A stretch of DNA of 64,000 nucleotides from an uncultured Ulvibacter sp. (GTDB lineage: Bacteria > Bacteroidota > Bacteroidia > Flavobacteriales > Flavobacteriaceae). Positions within the stretch are counted from its first letter, which is position 1, and every line of letters begins with the position of its first letter. Position numbers and translations under genes: made by a program. The stretch is from contig CALKCP010000010.1 of assembly GCA_938083445.1 (NCBI GenBank), forward strand, positions 1 through 64,000. Reading direction: 5' to 3'. The notes below the pieces were generated by a model. That model did no database searches. It worked only from the letters and a program-made list of their open reading frames with translations, and was not told the DNA's origin. Below, one piece after another: positions 31,884 to 42,897 of this stretch.

Positions 31884-34370
31884 TTATAATTCTGGTTTAT
31901 TGTTGTTTACAAAGAAGATAGCATTCGCGAAAAATAATTTTCCATTTTCCCAAAACGAACGAAATAGGACGTCATCTGCTAGATAAATAATACTGCCTTT
32001 ACCCATACGGGCTTCGCCAAATACCATTGAATTTTTAAGTCCCGCTTTGGCATCTTTACCTGAGAAGCCAGAAACGCTTATGGCGTCATCTTTTATATAA
32101 CCTACATTATATCCGTCCCCTAAGAACTGATAAGAATCCTTTCCTTGCTTTAAGCTAAAGTAGGTGTTGGAATACCCAAAGGCCATAGGATGCGAGTTAT
32201 CGATACTCAGTTTGTAAATACTTCCGGTAATGAAATCTTTAACACTTTCACGCTCTCTTTGGTCGTAAGGTGTAAGGTTCGGTTTCTTAGTCTTGGTAGA
32301 ATCTTTTTTAGAAGCGTTTTCATTGTTCGCCAGTTCAAATCCTTCTTTCCCGGCAAAGGATGCAGCTGCGCGTCCCAAAGCGATTACTTTTCCTCCACCG
32401 CGTACCCATGTTTTTAATTTTTTAAGAGTGTCTTCATTTAAAACACGGCCGTAGAATCCTTCTGGCATAATAAGCACGTTGAACTTGGCAAGAGACGTTC
32501 TGTTGAGGTTGTCGGTATCAATATTTGTAACAGGGTATTTTAATTGGGTTTCAAAAAAGTGCCAAGCCGATCCGAAACTTAAGGAGCTAACACCCTCTCC
32601 TTTTAACATGGCTATTTTTGGGGTGTTTATTATTTTAACATCTGGGGATCCAAAATCCGTTTTATTGTCACTAAAGCTACTGGGAGCCGCATATAATTCT
32701 CTTTGGTGTTTGTTTGCGATGCTTATAAGCCTGCTGTGAAATGCCTCGTTTTTCCGATTGTCACTTTTTGTTATTACAAGACTTCCTCTTCCGAAATCTA
32801 TTCCCTGGAAACGCATTTTCTTTTCTGAAAAGCGAACGCGAATTCCGTTTTGAAGTAATGCCGCTAAAAATGTTGCATCACTAATATCGTCCCACTTGGC
32901 AATGTAACCTGCACCATTTGGCATGGGTGTATTATTAGTGAAAAGTTCAGGTTGATTTCCATTGGCCTTTACGGTAGAGGTTGTTGCAATTGTCTCAAGA
33001 CCATACGCATATGGCAAACTCCAAGCTGTGATATCATAGGTAAGTGGCTCTTCTAATTTTGCGTCTGGTTCAAACAATACCTTTACCATTTTTCCTTTTG
33101 GCTGGTTGGTACTTATAACCAAGGCCCCCGCAGCGTCCATGGAGCCCTCTTTGGCAGTGCTGAAATTGTAACCGCTCACTTTTCCTCCAGAAGAGAAACC
33201 GTATCTAATCTCATGACGGTCTAATAAAGTGGTTACAGCTTTTATTTTATCAGCTTTTCCTTTAAGTACATAACTTTTGTATTTTAAGTTGTTGTTTGTG
33301 AAAAACTTTTTGAATTCAGTGTTTAGTCTAGCTGCATTCTTCGAAGCTATTTCAACAGTAGATAAACCAGTGGTGTTGTGATGTGCAACACGATCAACTA
33401 AAGTTAAGACATAGCCTTCATCTGTATTAATACCTAAACCTGCACGGCCGTGGCCTGCTTGCTCATAAGTCATGCCAATCGCTCCCATAAACGTAGGATA
33501 GGTGTCTCCATAACTCGGGTACAGCAAATCAAATCGTTCTCTGGTAAAGAACAACCAACCTTCTTCATCGAAATAGCGTGCATGATTTTTGCCAATTTCG
33601 GTTTGAAAGTCCCTCTGAAAGGGGGTGATGATTTCATGAAATGGCTCTGCTGCAGGTGCAAAGTAATAGGGTTCATTAATTCCTTGCTCATGAAAATCTA
33701 CGTGCACGTGAGGCATCCAAGTATTGTACACTTTTAGCCGTTCCTGGCTTTCAATTTGCGTTGCCCAGGCCCAATCCCGGTTCAGGTCAAACAGATAATG
33801 ATTTGGTCGCCCCCCTGGCCAAGGTTCATCATGTTCTGTAGCCGATTGTTCTACATTATAAGGAGTCGATTTTACCTGATTGTACCAATTGGCGTAACGA
33901 TCTCTTCCGTCGGGGTTGATACAAGGGTCTATGATAACGACGGTATTTTGCAACCAGCTTTGTTTTTCTGTGATAAGTTTGTAGAGCGTTACCATTGCGG
34001 CTTCTGTGCTAGAAGCTTCATTTCCATGTACATTGTAACTTAGCCAAACAATGGCTTTTTCAGGATTTGCACTGCCATTTTCAAGTCCTATATTTTTCAA
34101 ATTGTCTTTTCGAATGGCCTCGATATTTGTCATATTTTCGGGAGAGGAAACGACGGCGTAGGTAAGCGGACGGCGCTCATTGGTCTTACCGTATTCGGTG
34201 TAAGTCACCCTATTAGAATTGGCAGCTACGTGCTCAAAATAGCGCACCACATCTGCATGCCTTGAGAACTCTGACCCAATTTCATATCCCAGGAATTCGG
34301 ATGGTGATTGTAGTTGGGCAAATACATTGGTGATTAAAAAAAGGAAAACAAAAGTGAGGAAACGCGTCAT
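31884..34370 (-). CDS. Secreted M14-family zinc carboxypeptidase
   Basis: An 828-residue exported peptidase with signal peptide (about 1-18). The catalytic domain (about 40-330) has the zinc ligands in NVHGNEASSTEA (HxxE) and the third His in HVDFHEQG; MTYEQAGHGRAG supplies the catalytic Glu. The C-terminal half holds a region resembling class I glutamine-amidotransferase/ThuA folds (LIMPEGFYGRVL and LKTWVRGGGKVIALG, about 620-660). Its role is likely degradation of external protein or peptide for nutrition. No T9SS sorting domain is seen at the C-terminus, so it probably stays periplasmic. Confidence 0.88.
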   Translation of the reverse strand: MTRFLTFVFLFLITNVFAQLQSPSEFLGYEIGSEFSRHADVVRYFEHVAANSNRVTYTEYGKTNERRPLTYAVVSSPENMTNIEAIRKDNLKNIGLENGSANPEKAIVWLSYNVHGNEASSTEAAMVTLYKLITEKQSWLQNTVVIIDPCINPDGRDRYANWYNQVKSTPYNVEQSATEHDEPWPGGRPNHYLFDLNRDWAWATQIESQERLKVYNTWMPHVHVDFHEQGINEPYYFAPAAEPFHEIITPFQRDFQTEIGKNHARYFDEEGWLFFTRERFDLLYPSYGDTYPTFMGAIGMTYEQAGHGRAGLGINTDEGYVLTLVDRVAHHNTTGLSTVEIASKNAARLNTEFKKFFTNNNLKYKSYVLKGKADKIKAVTTLLDRHEIRYGFSSGGKVSGYNFSTAKEGSMDAAGALVISTNQPKGKMVKVLFEPDAKLEEPLTYDITAWSLPYAYGLETIATTSTVKANGNQPELFTNNTPMPNGAGYIAKWDDISDATFLAALLQNGIRVRFSEKKMRFQGIDFGRGSLVITKSDNRKNEAFHSRLISIANKHQRELYAAPSSFSDNKTDFGSPDVKIINTPKIAMLKGEGVSSLSFGSAWHFFETQLKYPVTNIDTDNLNRTSLAKFNVLIMPEGFYGRVLNEDTLKKLKTWVRGGGKVIALGRAAASFAGKEGFELANNENASKKDSTKTKKPNLTPYDQRERESVKDFITGSIYKLSIDNSHPMAFGYSNTYFSLKQGKDSYQFLGDGYNVGYIKDDAISVSGFSGKDAKAGLKNSMVFGEARMGKGSIIYLADDVLFRSFWENGKLFFANAIFFVNNNKPEL

Positions 34371-34454
34371 GAAAGTGGTTTTAGTATACTTGGCTAAAAT
34401 TACTAAAGTTTTACCAAAATAGTCATTGAGAATACTGAATTCTGATTTAAACCG

Positions 34455-34462
34455 TATTTTTG
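34455..34462 (+). promoter_or_regulatory. -7 element of bshC
   Basis: TATTTTTG, a perfect TAnnTTTG box 22 nt before the bshC ATG. Confidence 0.45.
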
Positions 34463-34484
34463 ATTTAACTTTCTTAAAAACACT

Positions 34485-36080
34485 ATGAAAATTCGTACGC
34501 TTCCTTATTCTAAAACCGGTTACTTTTCAAAATTAATGTGCGATTATCTTTCTGAGAATGATCAGTTACATGATTTTTATGGAAGATTCCCAAACTTAGA
34601 AAGTTTCAAAGAGCAGATGGAAGAAAAGAAGCTTTCATTTGGTCTCGAATCAAGAGAAACATTGGTTCGTGCGCTTCAGAGACAGTATGAAAACACAACT
34701 ACTTCAGAGGCAACAGCAAACAACATTTCGTCTCTTTCCGAAGCAAATACTTGTAGCATTACCACCGGGCACCAACTCAACTTATTTACAGGACCCTTGT
34801 ATTTTTTATATAAAATATTCTCGGTGATCAATCTTTCCGAAAAACTCAAAGAAGCATATCCCGATTCTAATTTTGTTCCGATATATTGGATGGCGACAGA
34901 AGATCACGATTTTGATGAAATTAATTATTTTAATCTCTTCGGAAAAAAACTTGAATGGAACCGCGCGAGTGGAGGGGCCGTTGGGGATCTTTCTACGGAG
35001 GGGCTTTCAAATATTTTGAAGGAATTGAAAATGCAATTGGGCGACAGTGAAAATGCGAAGATGCTTGCGGCTCTTTTTTCTGAAGCGTATACAGTCCATA
35101 AAAATCTTGCGGACGCTACGCGTTATATTGGTAATACATTGTTCTCAGACTATGGTCTCGTTATTTTGGACGGAAATGACGCAGCCTTAAAAGAGGAGTT
35201 TGCGTCTTATGTAAAGCAAGATCTTCTCGAGGGCACCTCACATACTGAAATCAATGCGACGTCAAACCGATTAACGAAATTGGGCTATCCTCAACAAGTG
35301 TTTCCTCGCGAAATTAATCTGTTTTATCTGGCGGATGGCCTTCGGGAGCGGATCATAGAGAAAGAAGGTCAATTTTATGTAAATGATACTTCCATTGTGT
35401 TTTCTCGCGATGAAATCTTAGTTGAGTTAGAAAAGAATCCACAAAATTTTTCACCCAATGCGTTGTTAAGACCACTTTACCAGGAAGTTGTTTTGCCAAA
35501 CCTATGTTATGTTGGAGGAGGAGGAGAGCTGGCATATTGGTTTCAGTTGAAAGACTATTTTAAAAGTGTAAAAATTCCTTTTCCAATCTTATTATTGCGG
35601 AATTCGGCTTTATTGATGAGCGAGAATGACGCTAAAAAAATTGAAAAGTTAGAGGTCACATTGGATGATTTGTTCTTACCAAAACACGAATTAGAAGCAA
35701 AATATACGCGACAACTTTCAGAAATTACTATTGATTTCACAAAACAAAAGGCTCATTTGATAACTCAGTTTAAAGCCTTATACGTTTTGGTAAAGCAAAC
35801 CGATGCTTCTTTTGAAGGAGCTGTCGCAGCCCAAGAAAAAAAACAAATTAACGGGCTCGTTCATCTAGAAAAAAGATTATTGACAGCGCAGAAGCGAAAA
35901 CATGCCGATCAATTAAAGCGTTTAACTGCTATGCAGCATATGCTCTTTCCAAATCAAAGTCTGCAAGAGCGTCTTGTTAACTTTTCAGCATTTTATTTGG
36001 AGTTTGGGGATGAATTGCTATCTGAATTAAAACAAAATTTGGATCCACTCGCACATGAATTTACAATAGTAACGTTATAG
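34485..36080 (+). CDS. bshC: Bacillithiol biosynthesis cysteine-adding enzyme BshC
   Basis: A 531-residue enzyme proposed to add cysteine to GlcN-malate, the last step of bacillithiol synthesis. Diagnostic stretches: the N-terminal KTGYFSKLMCDYLSENDQL, TTGHQLNLFTGPLYFLYKI (about 94-112), YWMATEDHDFDEINYF (HxxH-like nucleotide-binding region), and RPLYQEVVLPNLCYVGGGGE (about 335-355). A long coiled-coil segment (about 395-490) is usual. Full length. bshA and bshB are not in this window. Confidence 0.95.
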   Translation: MKIRTLPYSKTGYFSKLMCDYLSENDQLHDFYGRFPNLESFKEQMEEKKLSFGLESRETLVRALQRQYENTTTSEATANNISSLSEANTCSITTGHQLNLFTGPLYFLYKIFSVINLSEKLKEAYPDSNFVPIYWMATEDHDFDEINYFNLFGKKLEWNRASGGAVGDLSTEGLSNILKELKMQLGDSENAKMLAALFSEAYTVHKNLADATRYIGNTLFSDYGLVILDGNDAALKEEFASYVKQDLLEGTSHTEINATSNRLTKLGYPQQVFPREINLFYLADGLRERIIEKEGQFYVNDTSIVFSRDEILVELEKNPQNFSPNALLRPLYQEVVLPNLCYVGGGGELAYWFQLKDYFKSVKIPFPILLLRNSALLMSENDAKKIEKLEVTLDDLFLPKHELEAKYTRQLSEITIDFTKQKAHLITQFKALYVLVKQTDASFEGAVAAQEKKQINGLVHLEKRLLTAQKRKHADQLKRLTAMQHMLFPNQSLQERLVNFSAFYLEFGDELLSELKQNLDPLAHEFTIVTL

Positions 36081-36245
36081 TTTCTCAATGATTTATGGCT
36101 GTAACTCTGTGACCGCAGCACTTTGTTTATTCCTTTTGAATTCAAAATGATTCAAATTACCAAGTCTGTATTTGGGTATTGGCTTTTTGTTAAAAAAAGC
36201 TGTTAAAATTATCCAATAGGTTTTAGTCAGTTTACTTTTTTAAAT

Positions 36246-36253
36246 TACTTTTG
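36246..36253 (+). promoter_or_regulatory. -7 element abutting the guaA start
   Basis: TACTTTTG, a perfect TAnnTTTG box that ends only 3 nt before the ATG at 36257. If used, the transcript would start at or within a few bases of the start codon. Confidence 0.4.
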
Positions 36254-36256
36254 CCT

Positions 36257-37786
36257 ATGCAAAATAACGTCCTAATTTTAGATTTCGGATCACAGTACAC
36301 GCAGTTAATTGCTAGACGCGTTCGAGAACTTAACATTTATTGTGAAATTCACCCATATCACAAAGTCCCTGAAAACTTAGATCCATTTAAAGCCGTAATA
36401 TTATCCGGTAGTCCATTATCTGTGCGGGGTGACGATGCAGCACATCCGGATCTATCCAAGATAAAAGGTAAAATGCCTTTATTAGGTGTTTGTTATGGGG
36501 CACAATATTTGGCTCATTTTAATGGCGGAAACGTGGCGCCATCGAACAATAGAGAATATGGTCGCGCAAAACTATCGACCATCCATACCCAAGAAGGTTT
36601 GTTTGACAATATTGGTGAGGGCACTCAAGTATGGATGAGTCATGCAGATACCATAGCAGTATTGCCTGAAAATGCCGTTTTGTTAGCAAGTACAGATGAT
36701 GTGAAGAATGCTGCCTATCGCATAGCTGATGAAGAGACCTACGCGATTCAGTTTCACCCTGAGGTGTATCACACGACCGATGGGAAGTTATTATTAGAAA
36801 ATTTTCTTGTGCATATTGCAGGTGTAGCCCAAACATGGACACCGGCTGCTTTTGTTGATACCACGGTAAACGAGTTAAAAGAAAAATTAGGCAAGGATAA
36901 AGTGGTCTTGGGGCTTAGTGGAGGTGTAGACTCTACAGTTGCTGCCATGTTATTGCATGGGGCCATTGGGTCTAATTTATACTGTATTTTTGTGAACAAT
37001 GGGTTGCTTCGGAAAAACGAATTTGATTCCGTTTTAAAACAGTATGAAGGGATGGGACTCAATGTGAAAGGAGTTGATGCTGCGGCTCGCTTTTTATCTG
37101 CTCTAGAGGGTGTTAGTGACCCAGAAAAGAAACGTAAAGCCATTGGAAATTCGTTTATCGAAGTGTTTGATCAAGAAGCAAATTTAGTTGAAGATGTGCA
37201 TTGGTTGGCTCAGGGAACTATTTATCCTGATGTGATAGAGAGTGTTTCAGTAAACGGTCCATCGGTTACGATTAAATCGCACCATAATGTTGGTGGTTTG
37301 CCAGACTTTATGAAGTTGAAAGTGGTAGAGCCTCTTCGCATGTTATTTAAAGATGAGGTGAGACGCGTTGGTAAACAAATGGGTATAGATGCAGAATTAT
37401 TAGGAAGACATCCTTTTCCAGGACCTGGATTGGGGATTCGAATTTTGGGAGATATAACTGCCGAGAAAGTTCGTATCTTACAAGAGGTTGATGCTGTTTT
37501 TATTGATGGATTAAGAAAATGGAATCTGTACGATAAGGTGTGGCAAGCAGGGGCGATGTTACTTCCAGTTCAGAGTGTCGGAGTTATGGGTGACGAGCGA
37601 ACCTATGAAAAAGTTGTTGCTCTTCGTGCTGTTGAGTCAACAGACGGAATGACGGCAGACTGGGTAAATTTACCTTACGAGTTTTTACAAGAAACATCAA
37701 ACAATATAATAAACCGTGTAAAGGGCGTTAATAGAGTAGTATACGATATTAGTTCAAAACCACCTGCGACCATCGAGTGGGAATAG
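36257..37786 (+). CDS. guaA: GMP synthase (glutamine-hydrolysing)
   Basis: A 509-residue cytoplasmic enzyme converting XMP to GMP. The class I glutamine amidotransferase domain (1-190) has the catalytic Cys79 in GVCYGAQ and the His/Glu pair in QFHPEVYH. The ATP-pyrophosphatase domain has the P-loop LSGGVDSTV (about 215-223), and the dimerisation domain ends KPPATIEWE, the invariant C-terminus. I use the ATG at 36257 rather than TTG at 36251. It is followed 35 nt later by the LysM protein gene, a common flavobacterial neighbour. Confidence 0.97.
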   Translation: MQNNVLILDFGSQYTQLIARRVRELNIYCEIHPYHKVPENLDPFKAVILSGSPLSVRGDDAAHPDLSKIKGKMPLLGVCYGAQYLAHFNGGNVAPSNNREYGRAKLSTIHTQEGLFDNIGEGTQVWMSHADTIAVLPENAVLLASTDDVKNAAYRIADEETYAIQFHPEVYHTTDGKLLLENFLVHIAGVAQTWTPAAFVDTTVNELKEKLGKDKVVLGLSGGVDSTVAAMLLHGAIGSNLYCIFVNNGLLRKNEFDSVLKQYEGMGLNVKGVDAAARFLSALEGVSDPEKKRKAIGNSFIEVFDQEANLVEDVHWLAQGTIYPDVIESVSVNGPSVTIKSHHNVGGLPDFMKLKVVEPLRMLFKDEVRRVGKQMGIDAELLGRHPFPGPGLGIRILGDITAEKVRILQEVDAVFIDGLRKWNLYDKVWQAGAMLLPVQSVGVMGDERTYEKVVALRAVESTDGMTADWVNLPYEFLQETSNNIINRVKGVNRVVYDISSKPPATIEWE

Positions 37787-37821
37787 AAATGGATACGTAT
37801 TTCAAATAACCTAAATTATAA

Positions 37822-39711
37822 ATGAGAGTAGCAATCTATCTAAGTTTTCTTTTTTGCTTTAGTGCACTAGCGCAGGAGCAATACAAAAGCCATAGCGTAA
37901 AGCAGGGAGAGACCGTATTTAGTATTGCCAAAGAATATGGTGTTGGTGTTGAAGATATCTATCGCTTAAATCCGAATGCTAGAGAAGGGCTTAAAATGAA
38001 TGCCATTTTAGTGGTTCCTGATAAAGAAAACCTCGCCATAATAAATCAAGATGTTCGATTTAAAAAGCATCGTGTAAAAAGAAAGGAAACACTCTTTAGT
38101 ATCTCTAAAAAGTACGATGTGAGCATCGATATGATAAAGAGGTATAACAAAGAATTATATTCTAGAGCTATCAAGAAAGGCGAACGTTTACGTATTCCGA
38201 TTGGCGTAAAAGAGCTTGGGGTTTCAGTAAATACTGGGTTAGAAGCGAATTCAAAGAACATTCAAACACATAGGCTTGAACCGAAAGAAACCAAATACGG
38301 AATTGCTCGAAAATATGGAATCACCATTGCTGAGCTAGAAGCATTGAACCCAGGTATGGGGGCAATTATCTCAGTGGGTGCCGTTATAAACGTGCCAGCA
38401 ACCGAGGTCATAGCATCAGCTCAACTAGCTGAAGATTTTATGTTTTATGAAGTGCAACCTAAAGAAGGGTTTTTTCGTTTAAAGGTGAAGTTAGGACTTA
38501 GCGAGGAAGAAATCACTAGCCTCAATCCTTATGCTAAAGATGGTCTTAAAGAGGGAATGGTTTTAAAAATCCCGAAGAAAAACAAGATGAGTGCGGGTTT
38601 TGACAATGTTCAAATAGTCAATCTTGAAAATGGAATTTACAATAAAGAGAAGAAAAGCCTAGCAGTTATTTTGCCATTTCAATTACAAAAGGTAGGGGTG
38701 GATACAATCAATACCAATACGGTACTTATTAAAAAAGGAGGGATGCTTCGTGTTGCTCTTGATTTTTACAGTGGTGTTCTTATGGCAGCTGAATTTGCCA
38801 AAGATAAAGGGATTTCGGTGCATATTGATGTGTATGATAACGAAGGAAGTAATAGTAAGACGTCTTCAATTATTACAGAGAATGACTTTAGTAAGGTCGA
38901 TGCAGTTATTGGTCCTCTTCGTCAAAAGAACGTTGAAAAGGCAGTTTCCATGCTACGCGAATCAAAGACAGCTGTTTTCTCTCCCTTGAGTAATCGAGAA
39001 ATGACAACCTCATCAAACTTCTTTCAAACGCTACCATCGGACGCAATGCTCAGAAAATCAATGATGGATTTTTTACTTGCCAATAAAGCAGATAAAAATA
39101 TGGTATTAATCTCTGATACAGAACGAAGTAGTCAAAAGGCAAAAATTTTAAAGTCCTTTCCCAGTGCAATTGCATTGTCACCGCATGAAAAAGGGTTTTT
39201 ACAAATAACTGATTTTGATGAAAAATTAAGTGAAGAGAAAGAAAATTGGGTGATTCTAGAATCTATACAACCGGGAATTATTAGTAATACTTTAGGTCTT
39301 TTGAATGGGATGACCGATTCATTAAAAATAAGATTGTTCACGCTACATAAAAATGATGCATACAAATTTCATGATGTTTCTAATACTCATTTAGCGAAGC
39401 TCAATTTTACGTTTCCATCCGTAAATAGAACCTACAGCTATTCCGATAAGAATCCATTTGTGATAAGTTATAAGAATAAATATGGTGTCTATCCAAACCG
39501 TTATGCAGTTCGAGGTTTTGATATAACCTATGACATTTTGCTTAGGTTGGGAACTGCAGAGGATGTCTACGCATCTGCTAAAAATGATTATGTAACAGAG
39601 TACGTCGAGAATAAGTTTAGATACACGATGAATGCATCTAAGGGGTATAAAAATCAGGCGGTTTATATAATTAAGTTCAAAGAAGGACTTGAATTTGAAA
39701 TTATAGAATGA
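37822..39711 (+). CDS. LysM-repeat protein with periplasmic-binding-protein domain
   Basis: A 629-residue exported protein (signal about 1-18). Four LysM repeats are visible: about 22-65 (SVKQGETVFSIAKEYGV), 84-125 (RVKRKETLFSISKKYDV), 150-190 (RLEPKETKYGIARKYGI) and 210-250 (VQPKEGFFRLKVKLGL). The rest (about 275-629) resembles a type 1 periplasmic binding protein fold (LALDFYSGVLMAAEFAKDKG, DAVIGPLRQKNVEKAV). LysM should hold it to peptidoglycan while the other half binds a ligand or partner. No transporter genes are near. It overlaps the OsmC gene by 4 nt (ATGA), so the two are coupled. Confidence 0.8.
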   Translation: MRVAIYLSFLFCFSALAQEQYKSHSVKQGETVFSIAKEYGVGVEDIYRLNPNAREGLKMNAILVVPDKENLAIINQDVRFKKHRVKRKETLFSISKKYDVSIDMIKRYNKELYSRAIKKGERLRIPIGVKELGVSVNTGLEANSKNIQTHRLEPKETKYGIARKYGITIAELEALNPGMGAIISVGAVINVPATEVIASAQLAEDFMFYEVQPKEGFFRLKVKLGLSEEEITSLNPYAKDGLKEGMVLKIPKKNKMSAGFDNVQIVNLENGIYNKEKKSLAVILPFQLQKVGVDTINTNTVLIKKGGMLRVALDFYSGVLMAAEFAKDKGISVHIDVYDNEGSNSKTSSIITENDFSKVDAVIGPLRQKNVEKAVSMLRESKTAVFSPLSNREMTTSSNFFQTLPSDAMLRKSMMDFLLANKADKNMVLISDTERSSQKAKILKSFPSAIALSPHEKGFLQITDFDEKLSEEKENWVILESIQPGIISNTLGLLNGMTDSLKIRLFTLHKNDAYKFHDVSNTHLAKLNFTFPSVNRTYSYSDKNPFVISYKNKYGVYPNRYAVRGFDITYDILLRLGTAEDVYASAKNDYVTEYVENKFRYTMNASKGYKNQAVYIIKFKEGLEFEIIE

Positions 39712-40112
39712 GCACAGCAAAAGTAACGTACCTAGGAAACCTGCGCACTGAGTGTGAACACCTAAAATCAGGAGCCACTTTTATAACCGATGCGCCTTTA
39801 GATAATAATGGGAAAGGAGAAGCTTTTTCTCCAACAGATACTGTGGCAACTGGTTTGGCAAGTTGCATGATTACGATGATGGGTATTAAGGCAGCATCAT
39901 TGAATATTTCGTTGGAAGGCACGACAGCCCAAGTAACTAAAACGATGGATGTAAATCCACGTAGAATTTCAAGAATTGATGTTGAAATTGACGTGCCGAC
40001 CAAAATGAGTGAAAAGTTTCAAAAGATTCTAAAAAATACGGCAAATACCTGCCCAGTATTATACAGCTTGCACCCAGATATTGAAAAAGAAATTGTTTTT
40101 CATTGGGGTTAA
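39708..40112 (+). CDS. OsmC-family peroxiredoxin-like protein
   Basis: A 134-residue protein of the OsmC/Ohr family. A first cysteine (about 16, TECEHLKSG) lies outside the usual place; the catalytic pair appears as GLASCMITMMG (about 50) and NTCPVLYSL (about 122). These proteins reduce organic or fatty-acid hydroperoxides or act as YhfA-type variants. Its start overlaps the LysM gene stop (ATGA). The family is clear, the specific subtype is not. Confidence 0.85.
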   Translation: MSTAKVTYLGNLRTECEHLKSGATFITDAPLDNNGKGEAFSPTDTVATGLASCMITMMGIKAASLNISLEGTTAQVTKTMDVNPRRISRIDVEIDVPTKMSEKFQKILKNTANTCPVLYSLHPDIEKEIVFHWG

Positions 40113-40165
40113 TGCATTTCTTTATTTGAAAAAAATAAAGATGGGATTTATTCGTTTTTGAGTTT

Positions 40166-40708
40166 ATGAAAGCAGTCACAATCTTCACTTTTTTATTAAT
40201 TTCCTTTTTTTCTTCTGAAAGCGATGGTATTAAAATTGAATGGAGTGAATCAAAGAAATTAACCTGGGCCGATTTTCAGGGAACACAATCAAGAAGCTCT
40301 GATTATGCTGCAAGTTCTAGCACTGGCTTGTCATTTACATATTCAGTTAAGGTACATGGAGAGAGTGTAGGTTTAGATTATGATGTGAAGTGTCACTTTT
40401 ACCCCGAAGAATCCTGGTACGATCGCTCCGCTGCATCTGCCTATATTCTCAAACACGAGCAGACGCATTTTAATATATCTGAATTACACGCTAGAATACT
40501 TCGAAAATTAATCTCTGAAGCCAGTTTTTCTAAACATATGAAAACGGAAATGAAGGCAATTTATAAAGAAGTTGAAAAACAAAGAGTAAAAATGCAACAC
40601 CGATTTGACGCTGAGACGGAACATTCCATAAAAAAGGAAAAAGAGTACCTTTGGGAAGAATTTGTAGATAAAAAACTAAGAGCATATGATCTCTGGAAGC
40701 AGCCCTGA
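40166..40708 (+). CDS. DUF922 predicted zinc protease, secreted
   Basis: A 180-residue protein with N-terminal signal (about 1-17). LTWADFQG is the typical DUF922 start, and KHEQTHFNISELHAR (His97, Glu98, His101, with Glu106/His108 beyond) is an HExxH zinc motif. A Lys/Glu-rich helix follows. Function is unknown; peptidase activity is presumed from the motif only. Its end overlaps the next gene by 23 nt. Confidence 0.75.
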   Translation: MKAVTIFTFLLISFFSSESDGIKIEWSESKKLTWADFQGTQSRSSDYAASSSTGLSFTYSVKVHGESVGLDYDVKCHFYPEESWYDRSAASAYILKHEQTHFNISELHARILRKLISEASFSKHMKTEMKAIYKEVEKQRVKMQHRFDAETEHSIKKEKEYLWEEFVDKKLRAYDLWKQP

Positions 40709-40934
40709 CCCAAAACACCTCATCGAATTAGCAAATTATAGAATGCCCTTCGGAAAATATAAAGGAGAGCTTTTAGTGAAAATTCCTGAGGCATATTTCA
40801 CTTGGTTTAAACAAAAAGGCTTCCCAGAAGGAAAGCTTGGTAATATGATGAGAGAAATGGACGAAATAAAGGTCAATGGCCTTGAGCATTTAATGAAACC
40901 TCTCATAGAAAAAAAACGAAGGAACTTTTATTAG
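40686..40934 (+). CDS. DUF3820 family protein
   Basis: An 82-residue cytoplasmic protein with the DUF3820 motif MPFGKYKGELLVKIPEAYFTWF (about 20-41). The same FGKxKG element occurs at the C-terminus of the exonuclease at 15.9 kb, so it may be a small nucleic-acid- or nuclease-associated module. The ATG lies inside the end of the DUF922 gene (23-nt overlap), which points to coupled expression. No function is proven. Confidence 0.75.
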   Translation: MISGSSPDPKHLIELANYRMPFGKYKGELLVKIPEAYFTWFKQKGFPEGKLGNMMREMDEIKVNGLEHLMKPLIEKKRRNFY

Positions 40935-41074
40935 TTAATGAGATTTCAAAGTTCTTTTAGTACAGAGGGTTTTAATTGTATCTGTGTTTTTTTATACAAG
41001 GTCTAATTAGGAATAAAGGGATTGGATTGTAATGGAAGGTTTTCTTGAAATTAGTTCTTTTCCTTCCGCAATAA

Positions 41075-42736
<1,662 letters not shown>

Positions 42737-42897
42737 TGCGACAATTTGACGTATCTCGAAAATGGGTGTTATAATTGTAAGTAGAAATAGAAGAACGGTG
42801 AAAAATTCTTTCTGAAAGCGCGGTTAATCCATGCTCATAAGAATTATAAAATGTAAGAATAACTAATCAAAGTTCCAGATCAAGCTCTGGATAAGCC

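Noticed and set aside
33450-34043. Forward frames opposite the M14 peptidase
   Set aside because: They are antisense shadows of a well-supported peptidase gene.
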